A stretch of DNA of 64,000 nt from Yponomeuta sedellus (lineage: Eukaryota; Arthropoda; Insecta; Lepidoptera; Yponomeutidae), in the NCBI GenBank assembly GCA_934045075.1, contig OW203730.1, positions 7,080,785-7,144,784 on the forward strand, read 5' to 3'. Positions 36,756 through 48,629 of this stretch are shown in pieces (position 1 is the stretch's first letter; every line of letters begins with the position of its first letter). The notes beneath the pieces were generated by a model, which saw only the letters and a program-made list of their open reading frames with translations, was not told the origin of the DNA and ran no database searches. Both the position numbers and the translations under genes were made by a program.

Positions 36756-37288
36756 CTCACCAATTAACAATACAAACTTGAGCGCACACTACCAATTGTT
36801 CAAACAACATCTAAATAGGTATACACTGACAATCCCAGCAGGTGAGGTAGTTCATCATGGCGATTTTAACCTTAAATGTATGTGAATACCTCAAACTCCG
36901 AGATTTTCTGAATATGCTTCACTTTTAGCGAATAGCAACTACAAAATTCCAATTTAAAATAAACTTGTTTATCATTAATTTCTGTGGTTGAACCAGGACT
37001 TTCTGAAGGAACCTATCTACTTCTTCCGCTCCGACCCCACTACCCATTCTAATCATACTACACACCGTGCTACGATAAGTCAATGACTAAAAATATACTC
37101 AATTCGATTAAGAAAAAACAACTTAACTCATTTAATTCGATGTAAATACAAAATGGTTACGCAATTAACCTCACAGTTGTCAGTTTTAGAGTTAATAGAA
37201 ACTGTTTAGCAGAAATCAACAAAGAAACTTCACATTTTATGCTTTTCAAAAAAATTCTTGTGTTTACAAACGCAACAATCCTGTAAAT

Positions 37289-38506
37289 TTAAAAACCTAT
37301 TTAGAGGCTAAAAATTTCACCCATGCCGGGATTCGAACCCGCAACCTCTGGCTATCCGTACCAGCGCTCTACCAATTGAGCCAATGGGCGACTCACGGCA
37401 TCAGTGAAATTTCGAACCTCTTTACAATATTCTCTGTATTACGTACAGGCAGCGACATCTGACTTAAGCAAATTGCATTACTTACAGCCCCGACCACCTA
37501 CTTTGCAGTTAGGTTTAACATCGGAACGATATCACTGTACCCACATGATTGCACTATTTTTATTTTTAATGCACTAACCCGTGCTAAGGAACAAATTTAA
37601 AAACCTATTTAGAGGCTAAAAATTTCACCCATGCCGGGATTCGAACCCGCAACCTCTGGCTATCCGTACCAGCGCTCTACCAATTGAGCCAATGGGCGAC
37701 TCACGGCATCAGTGAAATTTCGAACCTCTTTACAATATTCTCTGTATTACGTACAGGCAGCGACATCTGACTTAAGCAAATTGCATTACTTACAGCCCCG
37801 ACCACCTACTTTGCAGTTAGGTTTAACATCGGAACGATATCACTGTACCCACATGATTGCACTATTTTTATTTTTAATGCACTAACCCGTGCTAAGGAAC
37901 AAATTTAAAAACCTATTTAGAGGCTAAAAATAGGTGCAAAGTAGGTGGTCGGGGCTGTAAGTAATGCAATTTGCTTAAGTCAGATGTCGCTGCCTGTACG
38001 TAATACAGAGAATATTGTAAAGAGGTTCGAAATTTCACTGATGCCGTGAGTCGCCCATTGGCTCAATTGGTAGAGCGCTGGTACGGATAGCCAGAGGTTG
38101 CGGGTTCGAATCCCGGCATGGGTGAAATTTTTAGCCTCTAAATAGGTTTTTAAATTTGTTCCTTAGCACGGGTTAGTGCATTAAAAATAAAAATAGTGCA
38201 ATCATGTGGGTACAGTGATATCGTTCCGATGTTAAACCTAACTGCAAAGTAGGTGGTCGGGGCTGTAAGTAATGCAATTTGCTTAAGTCAGATGTCGCTG
38301 CCTGTACGTAATACAGAGAATATTGTAAAGAGGTTCGAAATTTCACTGATGCCGTGAGTCGCCCATTGGCTCAATTGGTAGAGCGCTGGTACGGATAGCC
38401 AGAGGTTGCGGGTTCGAATCCCGGCATGGGTGAAATTTTTAGCCTCTAAATAGGTTTTTAAATTTGTTCCTTAGCACGGGTTAGTGCATTAAAAATAAAA
38501 ATAGTG
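37289..38506 (+). mobile_element. Fold-back tRNA-like element: tandem dimer facing tandem dimer
   Basis: The left half has two antisense 308-bp units head-to-tail (TTTAAAAACC starts at 37288, 37596 and 37904, the last truncated near 37931). The right half has nearly two sense units, ending ..GGTTAGTGCATTAAAAATAAAAATAGTG at 38506. The units look almost identical. The element is flanked by CAATCCTGTAAAT at 37276-37288 and 38507-38519, a 12-13 bp target duplication. Each unit holds a leader, a tRNA-like domain, body GAAATTTTTAGCCTC, end B and end A. No ORF of note. Tandem plus inverted units with a one-sided 3' tail are unlike an ordinary SINE. Confidence 0.92.
38361..38432 (+). other. tRNA-like pol III domain (representative of four copies)
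   Basis: The 72-base domain starts GCCCATTGGCTCAATTGG (box A-like), then has an anticodon arm CTGG-TACGGATAG-CCAG and box B GGTTCGAATCC, and ends CATGGGTG. With the preceding C, the acceptor arm pairs 7 bp (CGCCCAT/ATGGGTG). The D and anticodon stems pair, and the T stem has one mismatch. The loop contains U-ACG-G, as in tRNA-Arg(ACG), but loop size and stem are irregular. GAAATTTTT follows at once and would stop pol III. Other copies: 38053-38124 (+), 37318-37389 (-), 37626-37697 (-), and 73-base versions at 48207-48279 (+) and 48009-48081 (-). A repeat domain, probably not a decoding tRNA. Confidence 0.7.
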
Positions 38507-38519
38507 CAATCCTGTAAAT

Positions 38520-39705
38520 ACCAGATTAACATTATTGCATAATTTAATGCCTAATGTAAAGATCTTTGCTATCGAGATGATCCTATAATATAAATACAAT
38601 ATATTGAAATTTTCCATAGAATGCGTTAATAGAGAGTGCAAGGACAGCTGTCTTATTGCATTCAAAAAGTCAGCGGAGAAACATTGTAAATGATGTAAGA
38701 ATCTTTCGTAGTAGATTTTTTCGCAAATCTTTACAGCACAACACCAACAAAGGAAAGGTCCTTTTGGATGAGGTCGAGCCAATAAAAAATGATCTCACGT
38801 ACGTGCACCGAGATTTACACGAATAATAGGCAACCGGGCTACACTCAAGCCCCTTCGGGCTTGGAGAGCCAGTAAGGTCTTAGTGGTAAACGCTGGTACG
38901 GCAAATAACCCTTCAATAGATGAAGCCCTGAATACGGATACGTATGATTTAGTGAGAGTAATAGTAATAGGAAATGCTATTCCGGAAGCTTTTATGTAAT
39001 GAAGGTGCCGTTTTGCAAACACAAGTAATCTCATATTTTGATCTAAAAGCCACAAATAGGCTACTAGAAGTACTACAGGCAAGTACTTCTTCAAGTAAAT
39101 GACACAAACTTAAACAAAAATGAAGTCAGGGTTTTTTTATTCGGTTTTCACTAGTATGGTTTTTTCTCCAGTGCGTTGTAGGTCCCAGCTCTAACATTTA
39201 CGTGCGCTCAATAATTCCTTTTCCCACAACATCAGAACGTTTTAGAACAACACAATACACAGATTGGCATAAAGTAAGGTAATCTTGTGGGAAAGGGAGC
39301 GTAAATCTTATTTTCCGGGAGCCAGATCACAGTCATTAAATATTCAAAGCGTGCACCGGCAAATTCACCGGCCAAGTTCGTTTTAATTGGCGCAAAAATA
39401 AAAATACCGCAATCTCAGGTGCACTCAATAGAAATTTAGCTGAGAACGAATGAATTTCCAATAACGCTTAATGGTTGTTCAAAATCAATATTAAAGTGAC
39501 TGCCGCTGTAATAAATTTTGGCGGGTCTATCTGTCGCCGACGCTGATATCTTATATTTGAAATTCCAAGGCTACGTCTGAAATCTCAACATTTTCTCGAG
39601 AGCTGATTGCAATTTCTATCCGGATAAAATTTAAAATGGATTTTGGTATTTGGTTTATACTTAACTCGCCTCTTCGCTATTACCATTACATTGAACTTAA
39701 ATATG
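38520..39705. other. No gene seen
   Basis: The minus frame from 39094 begins with a hydrophobic run but starts at TTG and shows no family or splice support. Nothing else is recognisable. Confidence 0.4.
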
Positions 39706-39710
39706 ATTAA

Positions 39711-39819
39711 GGGCTGATTTTTCAATAGTCAGATAACTTTTATCTGAGGAATAAATATGGCGGTTTGACATAATTTTCATACATAAGCTGTCAAACCACC
39801 ATTTTTATTCCTTCAGCCC
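39711..39819. mobile_element. Decayed fold-back MITE ('GGGCTGATTTTTCAATAGTC')
   Basis: The left end is GGGCTGATTTTTCAATAGTC AGATAACTTTTATCTGAGG, followed by AATAAATATGGCGGTTTGACA. The right side is the complement, TGTCAAACCACCATTTTTATTCC, then jumps to CTTCAGCCC, so part of the right arm is deleted. Lepidopteran genomes carry many such short hairpin elements. Confidence 0.7.
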
Positions 39820-40311
39820 TAAAAAGAAGGTAAATATGTAGTAAATTGTATTTTTTACTACTACTGTTTTTCCTCCGTTTTTCCTCTTTTTTAGACCATT
39901 TTCATTACTTGTTGGCTGTTCGAAGAGCAAAAACTTATATAAAATAATTAAAACTGTTACGATACGGATACGTATTTATGTTCGTTTATTACATTTTTAC
40001 AATTTTCCGACGTTTTTTTATATAAAATATTCCCATTGCCTTAGTCGCATAAACCCATTATCATTTCGTCTAGAGTGACGTCCCGAAGTAAGTATCCCCA
40101 AAATACTCGGGCGAATTTTTAGGGCGTACCTTCAAATGTAACGACCATTCAGACAAAAAGCCTTGACCTGAATGAGTGGCTCATTAAATTTCACTGCCTC
40201 GCTTATGCCAATTGCTGGATGACAAATAAAGAGCGCCACAGGGAGCGATGGGAAATGAAAACTGTTTATTTATTACCACGATGTTGACAGTCATATTTAA
40301 AGGCAGCATTA

Positions 40312-40365
40312 TAACATTAGCAGCGTTTATAACATTAGCAGCGTTTATAACATTAGCAGCATATT
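40312..40365. repeat. Tandem repeat, 18-bp unit x3
   Basis: TAACATTAGCAGCGTTTA starts at 40312, 40330 and 40348, the last with one or two changes. A GA microsatellite lies nearby at 40444-40462. No gene is implied. Confidence 0.85.
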
Positions 40366-40499
40366 CATACTACCTAAAATGCATAATTCCTGAGACATGT
40401 CAATCAGAGTATGTGTTTTACTGTAGGGCACGGGCCTTCCGTCAGAGAGAGAGAGAGAGAGTACAGCTCACCACGGCGCATTACCGATTTTAAGCGCCG

Positions 40500-42465
40500 A
40501 AATATGTGAATGCCTTGAGATATGGAACTTTCCCACACGATCTTTCCTTCACGGTTAATAATTGTATTGCCAGTATAAAGACAAGCATTCTACCGATGCG
40601 CTACTTGAAATAAATACATAATTTAGTTACTTCTTTGGGTTGATGTCATTAAAGCTTCGGTTGATATTTTGGCTTGGCATTAATATTGTTTCATAATCTT
40701 TTGATTAAATGGAAAAATTGTCAACTTACCAAAGTCAAGTAGAGATTAATCAATATGAACACAGTGAAGTTTTTGAAAATTTAATAGATATTTGTGGAAC
40801 AAAAGATTGCACATGAATCCTGATACGAAAAAGTTTGTGGGGCACGAGAATTAATTTGAGATTATCTCAGTTCGAGACCGCTAAGTGAGAAACTTTGCTC
40901 TCCCTTAAGAGCATACATTCATTTCCAACTTGAGGTAAAACATAGGTATGTCAAAGTTTGCCACGGAAGATAGCAATAAGAATATTATTCAAATGTAACA
41001 CTAACTTGACTGTCGGTAAACGCGTATATAAATAAGTAAGAAATCTAATTCAGGACAGCTTCAAAATATGCCAGTATGAATTTCAAATTAGGTCCGAAAA
41101 ATATTTAAAAGTTCTGTAATTATTTTTCGGAGTCTTGCAGCGGCAGCGGCGCTCGCATGAATATGAATGGGCATAAGTTGGCTACCGAATCTCTGGCAAC
41201 CAAAACAAATAGGAAGGTAAACGAAAAGCTGACTACTAGGTACTGCAGGCCAGAACTGGGTCAGTGGGGCATCAGTTCGCTGCTGCTGTCATACAATGAG
41301 ATATCTCTGCGGGGCCGTACGGGCTTTGCATCAGCATCCGTTACCAAATTCCCCAGCTGCATAACCAACTAGCAATATTTTGAGGCCTGCGACTTTCTGG
41401 CTTCAACTTTTTTCGGGGCAATTTCAGCCGTCCAACATGACATTATTAATTTTAGGCACGGGCCGCCCTTTCCAATCTGGCTTGGTAAAAATATTGTCGA
41501 CGGCACAGCTGAGCGCTATAATAAAAATAAATCTACGGAGGGTACGTTGCGTGCCTTTGCATCGTAAAGATTTGATACGAGAAAAGTCAAAGAGCATTCC
41601 CACGATCACTGTGTTGCTATCTTCAAGGCATAAGTCAACAAGCTCTAATGGAAACGTAATACGTCATGGAATATGAGGGATATTTCTGTTACTAGGTCGC
41701 GGAACAGTAAACATCACGAAAAGGATTTTTTTTGTTTATCCCTTATTTGTAGCTTTGAAAGGAGGTTTAGCCTTTTTGTTACAACGGCTCTATATTTCTC
41801 TTCTTACAAGCTTCGCATTTACAGTACCTTTTATTCTAACAAAAAAAGTCTATAACAATGAAAACCCTTTCAAAGTAAGTCAACAGGGCTTTCTGGTTAA
41901 ATATAGGGATATAGTTTATTTAACTGTTTGAAATTTTCGGGTAGGTAAAGTCAACCTAAAATTATAGCCTTTACAATTATAGTATGTACAGAATTTCCAT
42001 TTTAGATGAATTAATTTGATTGCGTGCAGACTAATTCGAAAAACGATAAATACGGACAGCCGAGTACCGAAATTATGTAACTGCTTAACCTAATACGAAA
42101 TAAGCCAAATCTCTTTTATGAACGATAAAATTGAAAATGGTACGCTTACTTTTAAGACCGATAAAGCCAACAGCCAAACACCTTTACTGCAGGGACACGG
42201 TCAGTAAAATCTTTACAGCCATGCGTTAAGTCACCCGCCTAGTCCCAGCCGAATCAGGAAGGAGAATCTCTTAAATGCATAGTTGTTAAAAGCAGGGATA
42301 TTGTTTCATTGACACTTTTGGTAGTCAACAAACTAATCGTATTCTGTTGGTTAACTCGGCGGCTAGCCCAATTCTATCTTCATCGCGAGAAAAGTCTTTT
42401 TAATTTGCGCGGGATATACCATTGGAATGACATTGTAGTGCTATTGCTTAGTAGACAACAAAATA
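40500..42465. other. No gene seen
   Basis: No recognisable coding or RNA gene, and no clear repeat copy. Confidence 0.4.
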
Positions 42466-42467
42466 TA

Positions 42468-42594
42468 ATGAAATGAAAAGGTTTTATTCAAAGTAGCGCA
42501 GATACTGCGGCTTTTAATCAACGTTACAAGTCAAACTAGGTGTCCATTTCAAAATCTAGATCATTTTGGAGAAAAAATGGACAAAACAACTCCA
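42468..42594 (-). repeat. LINE 3' UTR fragment
   Basis: On the minus strand it reads TTTGTCCATTTTTTCTCC, AAATGGACACCTAGTT, GCCGCAGTATCTGCGCTAC and TGAATAAAACCTTTTCATTTC. It closely matches the 3' part of the LINE tail at 48630-49095. It ends just after AATAAA, as a 5'-truncated LINE insertion would. Confidence 0.7.
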
Positions 42595-42599
42595 TTTAT

Positions 42600-45530
42600 A
42601 TGCAAACAACAATAAATTATTATCGAGCTAATTATAATTATTATTTACAGAGTTCTTGTAACTTTAACAGTAAACACCAAATCGTTACAGAACTAAAGAC
42701 AACCTCTGATTTCAATTGTAATATAATCCTATTGAACATCGATGTCTTTATTATTTAATAATAATAAAGACATTCTAATGAATCAAGGCACAGGTTGTAG
42801 GAGTTGTGTTGATGGTGATGGCCCGCAGTGTCAAAGCTAGCTAAGGCGATAACCCCAGCTCTAGAGTTACATAATACGAGCGCGGTATCGGGAACGAGTT
42901 ACCGTAGTCACCCCGGGTCTGCAGCAAAATGGGTCAGGGTCGTTTAAGGTAAACTTTCACATTTTCCTTTTAACGGTTTCCTTGTAGCTCAAATGCAAGC
43001 ACGCGGTAAAATGGGAAACTATTAGTGAGGCCGTATATTCAGTTTACTTTGCAAGATTTGAGATAAAAAAGCAGCGTGTTGAGTGGAAAATGGGAGCGGA
43101 TTAATAAATCAAAATTAGTGCAATAATGCAGACGGCGAGTCGCAGTAAGGAAAATGAAATTGCTATAATCGAATAGAGTGTTGTGCTGCAGTTCTGCAAA
43201 CTTTCACAAACCTATTTGGGATTTTTAATGAGACTTAACATGGCTACAACAAGATTATTTCGTATAAGCCTTTGCTTATTTATTTAATTAAAAAAATCAC
43301 TCAGTCTTGCATATTTTCATTGATACATTTTTTAACTTAAATTATATTTGACTTTTATGAGAAATTTCCAACAATTACAAAAACGTAACGCGCGAAATCA
43401 TATTCATAAATTACAAAAAAACATCTGAATGACTTATTCTCAACGTTATTTTTCGTAAATATTGATTACGATACGATATCGACCCTTGTATGTCCCCACT
43501 GCTAGGGCACAGCCGCACAGGACAATATTTATTGAATAACATAAATTCTACGGCAAACATAATTCAGCTAATAAAAACAGGACCGGTCCAAAATGACTCT
43601 TGTGGAACACCTGAAGCTGTAACAACAACTATTTATATACAGCTTTGATACGGCGGTGGAGTTAGATAGCCGACCGGGCCTAATAACCGGGCAACTCGTT
43701 GTTCCGTGATATAATTTGAATTATGTCATAAACCGAGTGAGCCAATTTAATCCGACAAGCGGGGCTCCTCCGAAAACTAAACCCTTTTCAATTTCTCGAA
43801 CGCTTATCGTGTCGACGTAGCACTTGTGGCGGAGCGCAGACAACCGAGGACCGCTCTTAAATTCTTCTTAAATCTCCCTCAATAAAGAAATAACTTTTTA
43901 TCGCGCGCCCCATAAATTTCCTATTAAATGTTAATTTTCCATCTAAATATAAGAAACATAAATAAGCAATACAAAGTATTATTTTCATGAAGAGACATGC
44001 TTGCTAAGGAACCACGCCTTTTAGAGAAACGGGCTCCTTTTCAAACAAGATGAAGAGAAAATCTAAATCTTAAAAGACTTGATATTTAAAAGATGTCTTA
44101 TGTTTCCTAGGCGGTTCGAAGGAATATTGATCTTTTTGCTAACTATTTCAGACAAGTTAGTCCTTTACAGGCATAATTTCCGGGGATATTGCCGGAGCTG
44201 ATCGACTCTGATGAATTATTGACAATTGGAATAACTAATATTGACAGACATTTAATTATTAAACGTGATAATCGGGTATTAGGTACTTTTATACCTAAGA
44301 TTGATATAATTTCTAGGAATACGCAGAAACGAAATATTGTACAGTTGAGAAATTTGCCTTCTCAGCAGAGACAGTTGTTTGACATCTCCGAGGGCAGGAA
44401 GCAAATGAGATTCAGAATCGCGGACACGGTGACTCGCATTAGATTATGTCTCAGAAATGTATCACTGAGAGCTCACCTGAAAAGGGTAACGTTATTAGAG
44501 GGTAACGAGTATCCACTTGGGACACAAACTTTTGAAACAATAAAAAAAAGAGATTCTTTTAAATAATACAGCTCTTGTCCAACTGCGGCGCCAGGTTGTG
44601 CTCTACTCTGACACGACCGACCATTTAATTTGCAAATGACTCTGCATTAAGACCCAACCTCCAAATCAATTGGAGTACTTTTTCTAAGGGAAGGAAAGTT
44701 GAGAGCGCGACCTGCCTTGAATACAAATCTAATCTCCGTCAAGGAATGCAAAAGTTGGTACGTTCCCTGGAGAAATCAAACTACTTGTAAGCTAACGCAG
44801 TGGGGTCTTCGCAAAAGCTAGGCCACTAGATTACAACAGTTAGCACGGATTGCGACCAGAGCCCATCCCACATCCCGCCTTCACAACATTATCAGTAGCA
44901 AATGTCGAAGCCTTGCCAACTGGTTAAGTTATCGCTGAAGTAGAAAATAATTTTGGCTCCAAAATGTGTGATGTTGCCGTTAATAAATTACATTTTATTG
45001 GCTTTGAAAACACGAAATAATACGAAATATAGTTTAGGCTCTGTAAATGGAAATAATAATAATTTGAACATTTCGCCAATAAATGTAAATAGACATAAGA
45101 AATCTTAAACAAAGTAAGAATCAATAATTAGAGCAGTGTGGAGAGGCGAAAATGGCCAGAAGAAAGCGCCGCTACAATACCAAACCTTTTTTCAATTGTC
45201 AAACCTCTAAGAAGCAATTCAATAGTTCGAGAGGCTATGGCCAAAAGTAACGTACAAAGCTCCATCAGACGGAGACACGTGATTGGCAGGCACCAATCAG
45301 CCCTGCTGACAGCTTCCCGTGTCGAGTGCGTTCTCTAGACGTGTCAAATTACCAACCCACCCCAGACATCAGCCCGGCACACAAAAGGCCTATCGGAGCA
45401 TTTAACTACATCGCTAAAGACTCCACGCGGGGCGGTTGACGTTTCAGCTGTCATTGTTGTAGTTTTCAAAAAGGCCGCGGACTAATTAGCGCAGCTGATC
45501 GCGGGGCGGTTCGGTCGCCGATGGGCCGCC
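42600..45530. other. No gene seen
   Basis: The plus frame 44189-44566 is open for 125 codons (from TTG) but matches no family I know, and an open frame of this length is expected about once by chance here. A short piece of the 'TATGTCCCCACTGCT' repeat lies at 43482-43512. Confidence 0.35.
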
Positions 45531-45539
45531 GGTACTTAC

Positions 45540-45698
45540 GACGAGTGCTTGTTGTTGTTCAAGTGTCACAATTTGGTTGGTAGACGGTTCTGTGGGAGCG
45601 AGTGCGGGTAGCGTGCCGGTGCTCGCTCGCCGCGACGGCAACTGGCTCCGGTGACTCGACGGAGGCTGCGCACTGCGGCCGCCCGCCCCCGCCTTCAT
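45540..45698 (-). CDS. Probable first coding exon (53 codons)
   Basis: ATG 45698-45696 opens MKAGAGGRSAQPPSSHRSQL. It runs through a Ser/Pro/Thr-rich stretch to STNQIVTLEQQQALV and meets the strong donor CTCGTC|GTAAGT, last base 45540, exactly 53 codons, phase 0. It sits in a GC-rich patch (about 45480-45730). No domain is recognised. Like the exon at 33943-33695 it is on the minus strand and ends in phase 0, so the two could be alternative first exons of one gene to the left. That is inference. Confidence 0.42.
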
Positions 45699-45729
45699 TC
45701 ACACGCACACAGCCCGGCGGCAGGCCTAC

Positions 45730-47920
45730 CCAGAATCAGCCGGACTTTTTAATGCGGCATGTGCTCTTTCGCGAACAAAACTGGGCAGCGAGCGGAAAGA
45801 ATTATGCAAACATTAGCTATGCACGATCGGAAGAGAAAGGATTTTACAATGTTTACACACTGTGTATATTTGGTGTGTTAAAGCATGTACACGTTAGCTT
45901 TTCAGCGTAATCAAACTGCTCATGGATACTAACAATAAAAAGGGTAGAAAGAGACTCGTAAATGGAAAATAATCTTGATTGTTTTTAGCAGCTTCGAAAG
46001 AAAAATGTTTAATACTCTTAATTATTATTACACACACTTATTGATTCTTAAATTAAAAGACAATCAAGTGCAGTGATACACGTATCAGCTTTAAGCTGGT
46101 AGTCACTAAATATCATTGTTTATTATATGTATTATGCAAACCGCTAAAAACGAAGCGAACTGTCATTTTAGTAAATTATTTACAAATCCAATGTCGCGAA
46201 TAGGGGATAAGGGAAATTGTACCTAATATAACAAAACAAGGCATTTGTACAAGAATGTAACCTTTTGAGGGTTGTAGAATTGAGGTCTTGTATGATCGGA
46301 TTCGCAGAGTCCCACAGAGCTAAGGATCAAGTCGTTATGCTCAGCAAAAACTCATCCGGGAGCCATTGTAGACTTTCAATGGAATTCATTCCTATGAATG
46401 TAAGGGCGTTTCATTTGAATAAGCTGATAAAGGGGAAAGTATTTTCTTTTTACGTATTCCTGAAAAAAAAAACACGCTGTGTTGGGAAATAAAGGTGAAC
46501 GAGAAACGGAGTTACCCATATTGCGCCATATATAGGAAAGTTGTGCCTATAATACTGTTATAAAATCTGAAGTCATATTACGTTCTTACTGAGTAACATT
46601 AACATAAATTACAGGTACTCAAGTAAGTGAGGTGGTTCCGTTGAGATAATTTTATGAACTTTCCGGGAGAAACAAACAAGATATTTGCGTAATGGTGAGA
46701 ATAGACACAAACTTTATTCAAGGCAAACACATTGCAGCGGCGGAAAATCAGACCATAAATAAGAGTTTTACAATGTTTTCGACCTTGACGGCTTACATAA
46801 AACAAGTTACCCGATGTAGTAAACTTCGAAGGTTCCAGCTTCGCAGTAAAATAGGAATATGAAATGAGAATCTGGAACTATTTTGCGGTCAGCTTTCGCC
46901 TCATTCAAAATATATAATCTCTGCATAGTTGCGGCTTTTGCCCAAATTTCGCCACGGGCGGATACCCAAATGTCTTCTATTTAAAGAAAAATATGGAAAA
47001 AAACAACGCCCCGGCATTCATCTTGCCGTGAAAAGAATATCTCGTCATTACTCTCATAAAACGAAAAGTTCCCTTTTTTCACAGGCAGGACTTCGCTTAG
47101 TGACAAGGAGTAAGGGGAGGTGAGATATCATATTCTTATTGTTATCTATAAATCAACCGTAACCTTCAGAAGCCCGTTTATACAGTATTCCAATAACGGT
47201 GGCGACGGCACAAGCTTCAATATAACTCCATTACTTACTGATAAATAAAAGATGAATGGCAGCGTATGTAGTACGTACTTGGTGAGCCGACAGCGACGTT
47301 GCCACGGCCAATGTTACAGGATATATTTCACGTAGCTCGTTGGCATTGTGTGGTTCTTCTCGAAAAGCTTTACCCTCGTCAGGCACTCGGAGGCAGACGT
47401 CAAGAATAGGCCTCTATGCCTATTATGCGAGTTATAACAGCGTCCAACTATTGGATATAAGTCAACAGTGATACAGGTGCAGTAATAGGCAAAGTTTGGC
47501 TCAAGAGATTGGTTTGTGGTCATACTTTATAGTAATGAAACTTCGTAAGATTTCACGGTGGCATGCCACCAACTTGAATGAAACTATTTATTAGAGTATG
47601 ATGTGCTTATTGAGTACCTACCATAAGGTTATACATACTGCATATTACATAATGCATAATCGCGCGGGGTGACGCTGCAAAATCAGACCTAATTTGCCTA
47701 GAAAAAGCACAGCGTGCTACACTTAAAGATATATTTTTCCGTTTCGTACTTCGACTACAACAGTTTATCAAATCATATCACACAAGTGCTCACAGTTTGA
47801 CAGCTCTATATCCTCTACGTCATCCTTGAACGTCATAAAAGTTCAAATATCCATTCTTCAGACAGAATAAAAAGACGCAAAGATATTTCAGGTTTAACGC
47901 GTCCATACAGTGTTTTACGA
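45730..47920. other. No gene seen
   Basis: Possible upstream region of the 45698 exon. No recognisable coding, RNA or repeat feature. Confidence 0.35.
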
Positions 47921-47934
47921 AGATTACAGTAATT

Positions 47935-48309
47935 ATACTATTTTTATTTTTAATGCACTAACCCGTGCTAAGGACAATTTTAAAAACCTATTTAGAGGCT
48001 AAAAATTCCACCCATGCCGGGATTCGAACCCGCGACCTCTGGCTATCCGTGCCAGCGCCCTTTCCAACTGAGCTAATGGGCGACTCACCGGCATCAGTGA
48101 AATTTCGAGCCTCTTCACACTATTCTCTGCCTGCCGTACAGGCTGCCTGTACGTAATACAGAGAATAGTGTAAAGAGGTTCCAAATTTCACTGATGCCGG
48201 TGAGTCGCCCATTAGCTCAGTTGGAAAGGGCGCTGGCACGGATAGCCAGAGGTCGCGGGTTCGAATCCCGGCATGGGTGGAATTTTTAGCCTCTAAATAG
48301 GTTTTTAAA
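47935..48309 (-). mobile_element. Fold-back tRNA-like element, monomer facing monomer
   Basis: The 375-bp element is flanked by an exact 12-bp duplication, ATTACAGTAATT (47923-47934 and 48310-48321). End A (ATACTATTTTTATTTTTAATG..) is followed by an antisense arm of about 165 bases, a turn near 48140-48146 (GTACAGGCTGCCTGTAC), and a sense arm ending in end B (..AAATAGGTTTTTAAA). Each arm holds a whole 73-base tRNA-like domain (48009-48081 minus, 48207-48279 plus). This version has canonical TA after the acceptor arm and a fully paired CTGGC/GCCAG anticodon stem. The 'HAGIRTRDLWLSVPAP' open frames here are translations of the tRNA-like sequence. Confidence 0.9.
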
Positions 48310-48462
48310 ATTACAGTAATTTTTGAGTACATTTTATAAAATAGAACCAGAAAAAGAACAGTATATCTAAACAAAAAAAAACTTTTCACTCTCTACTACA
48401 CGAAATCACACAAGATCTGTTGAGAATTGTTAGATTGTTAAGTTTGATTTATTATTATCTTT

Positions 48463-48625
48463 GACCTTTGCATCTACGTAATGAGATGATTTATATAGCA
48501 TATATCAGATGGGTGAAGATGCCACTCGGACGCTGTAGTAACTGGGATATTGTTCTTTAGATGGAGTAGACTTGATTTGCACCTATACCGGTTAGTCAGT
48601 CTAGCCCACAGGAAAGACAAATCAA
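48463..48625 (-). repeat. tRNA-SINE 3' fragment (family of 32768)
   Basis: The complement carries TTTCCTGTGGGCTAGACTGAC, GGTATAGGTGC, GGACGCT and CATCTCATTA-like blocks found in 32950-33160. The head is missing and there is an internal deletion. Confidence 0.6.
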
Positions 48626-48629
48626 TATG

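Noticed and set aside
37318..38432. Four genuine tRNA genes
   Set aside because: The T stem has a mismatch, the anticodon loop geometry is irregular, and the sequence lies inside a mobile repeat found at several other sites in the window.
37289..38506. Hammerhead ribozyme in the 308-bp unit (as in retrozymes and Penelope-like elements)
   Set aside because: CTGATG occurs just after GAAATTTCA, but the conserved CUGANGA..GAAA order and stems could not be built on either strand by eye.
38795..39094. Minus frame with a signal-peptide-like start (LKKYLPVVLLVAYLWLL)
   Set aside because: The frame opens at TTG, not ATG, shows no family resemblance, and has no splice or poly(A) context.
40312..40365. 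CRISPR-like array
   Set aside because: Three direct 18-bp copies with no spacers, in a eukaryotic context: a simple tandem repeat.
44189..44566. 125-codon plus frame with a faintly SAM-like start (ELLTIGITNIDRHLII)
   Set aside because: It starts at TTG with a stop shortly upstream, has no splice support, and an open frame of this length is expected about once by chance in 64 kb of such DNA.
47965..48389. Open frames reading 'HAGIRTRDLWLSVPAP' on both strands
   Set aside because: They are translations of the tRNA-like fold-back element (box B, anticodon arm) and appear on both strands because the element is palindromic.
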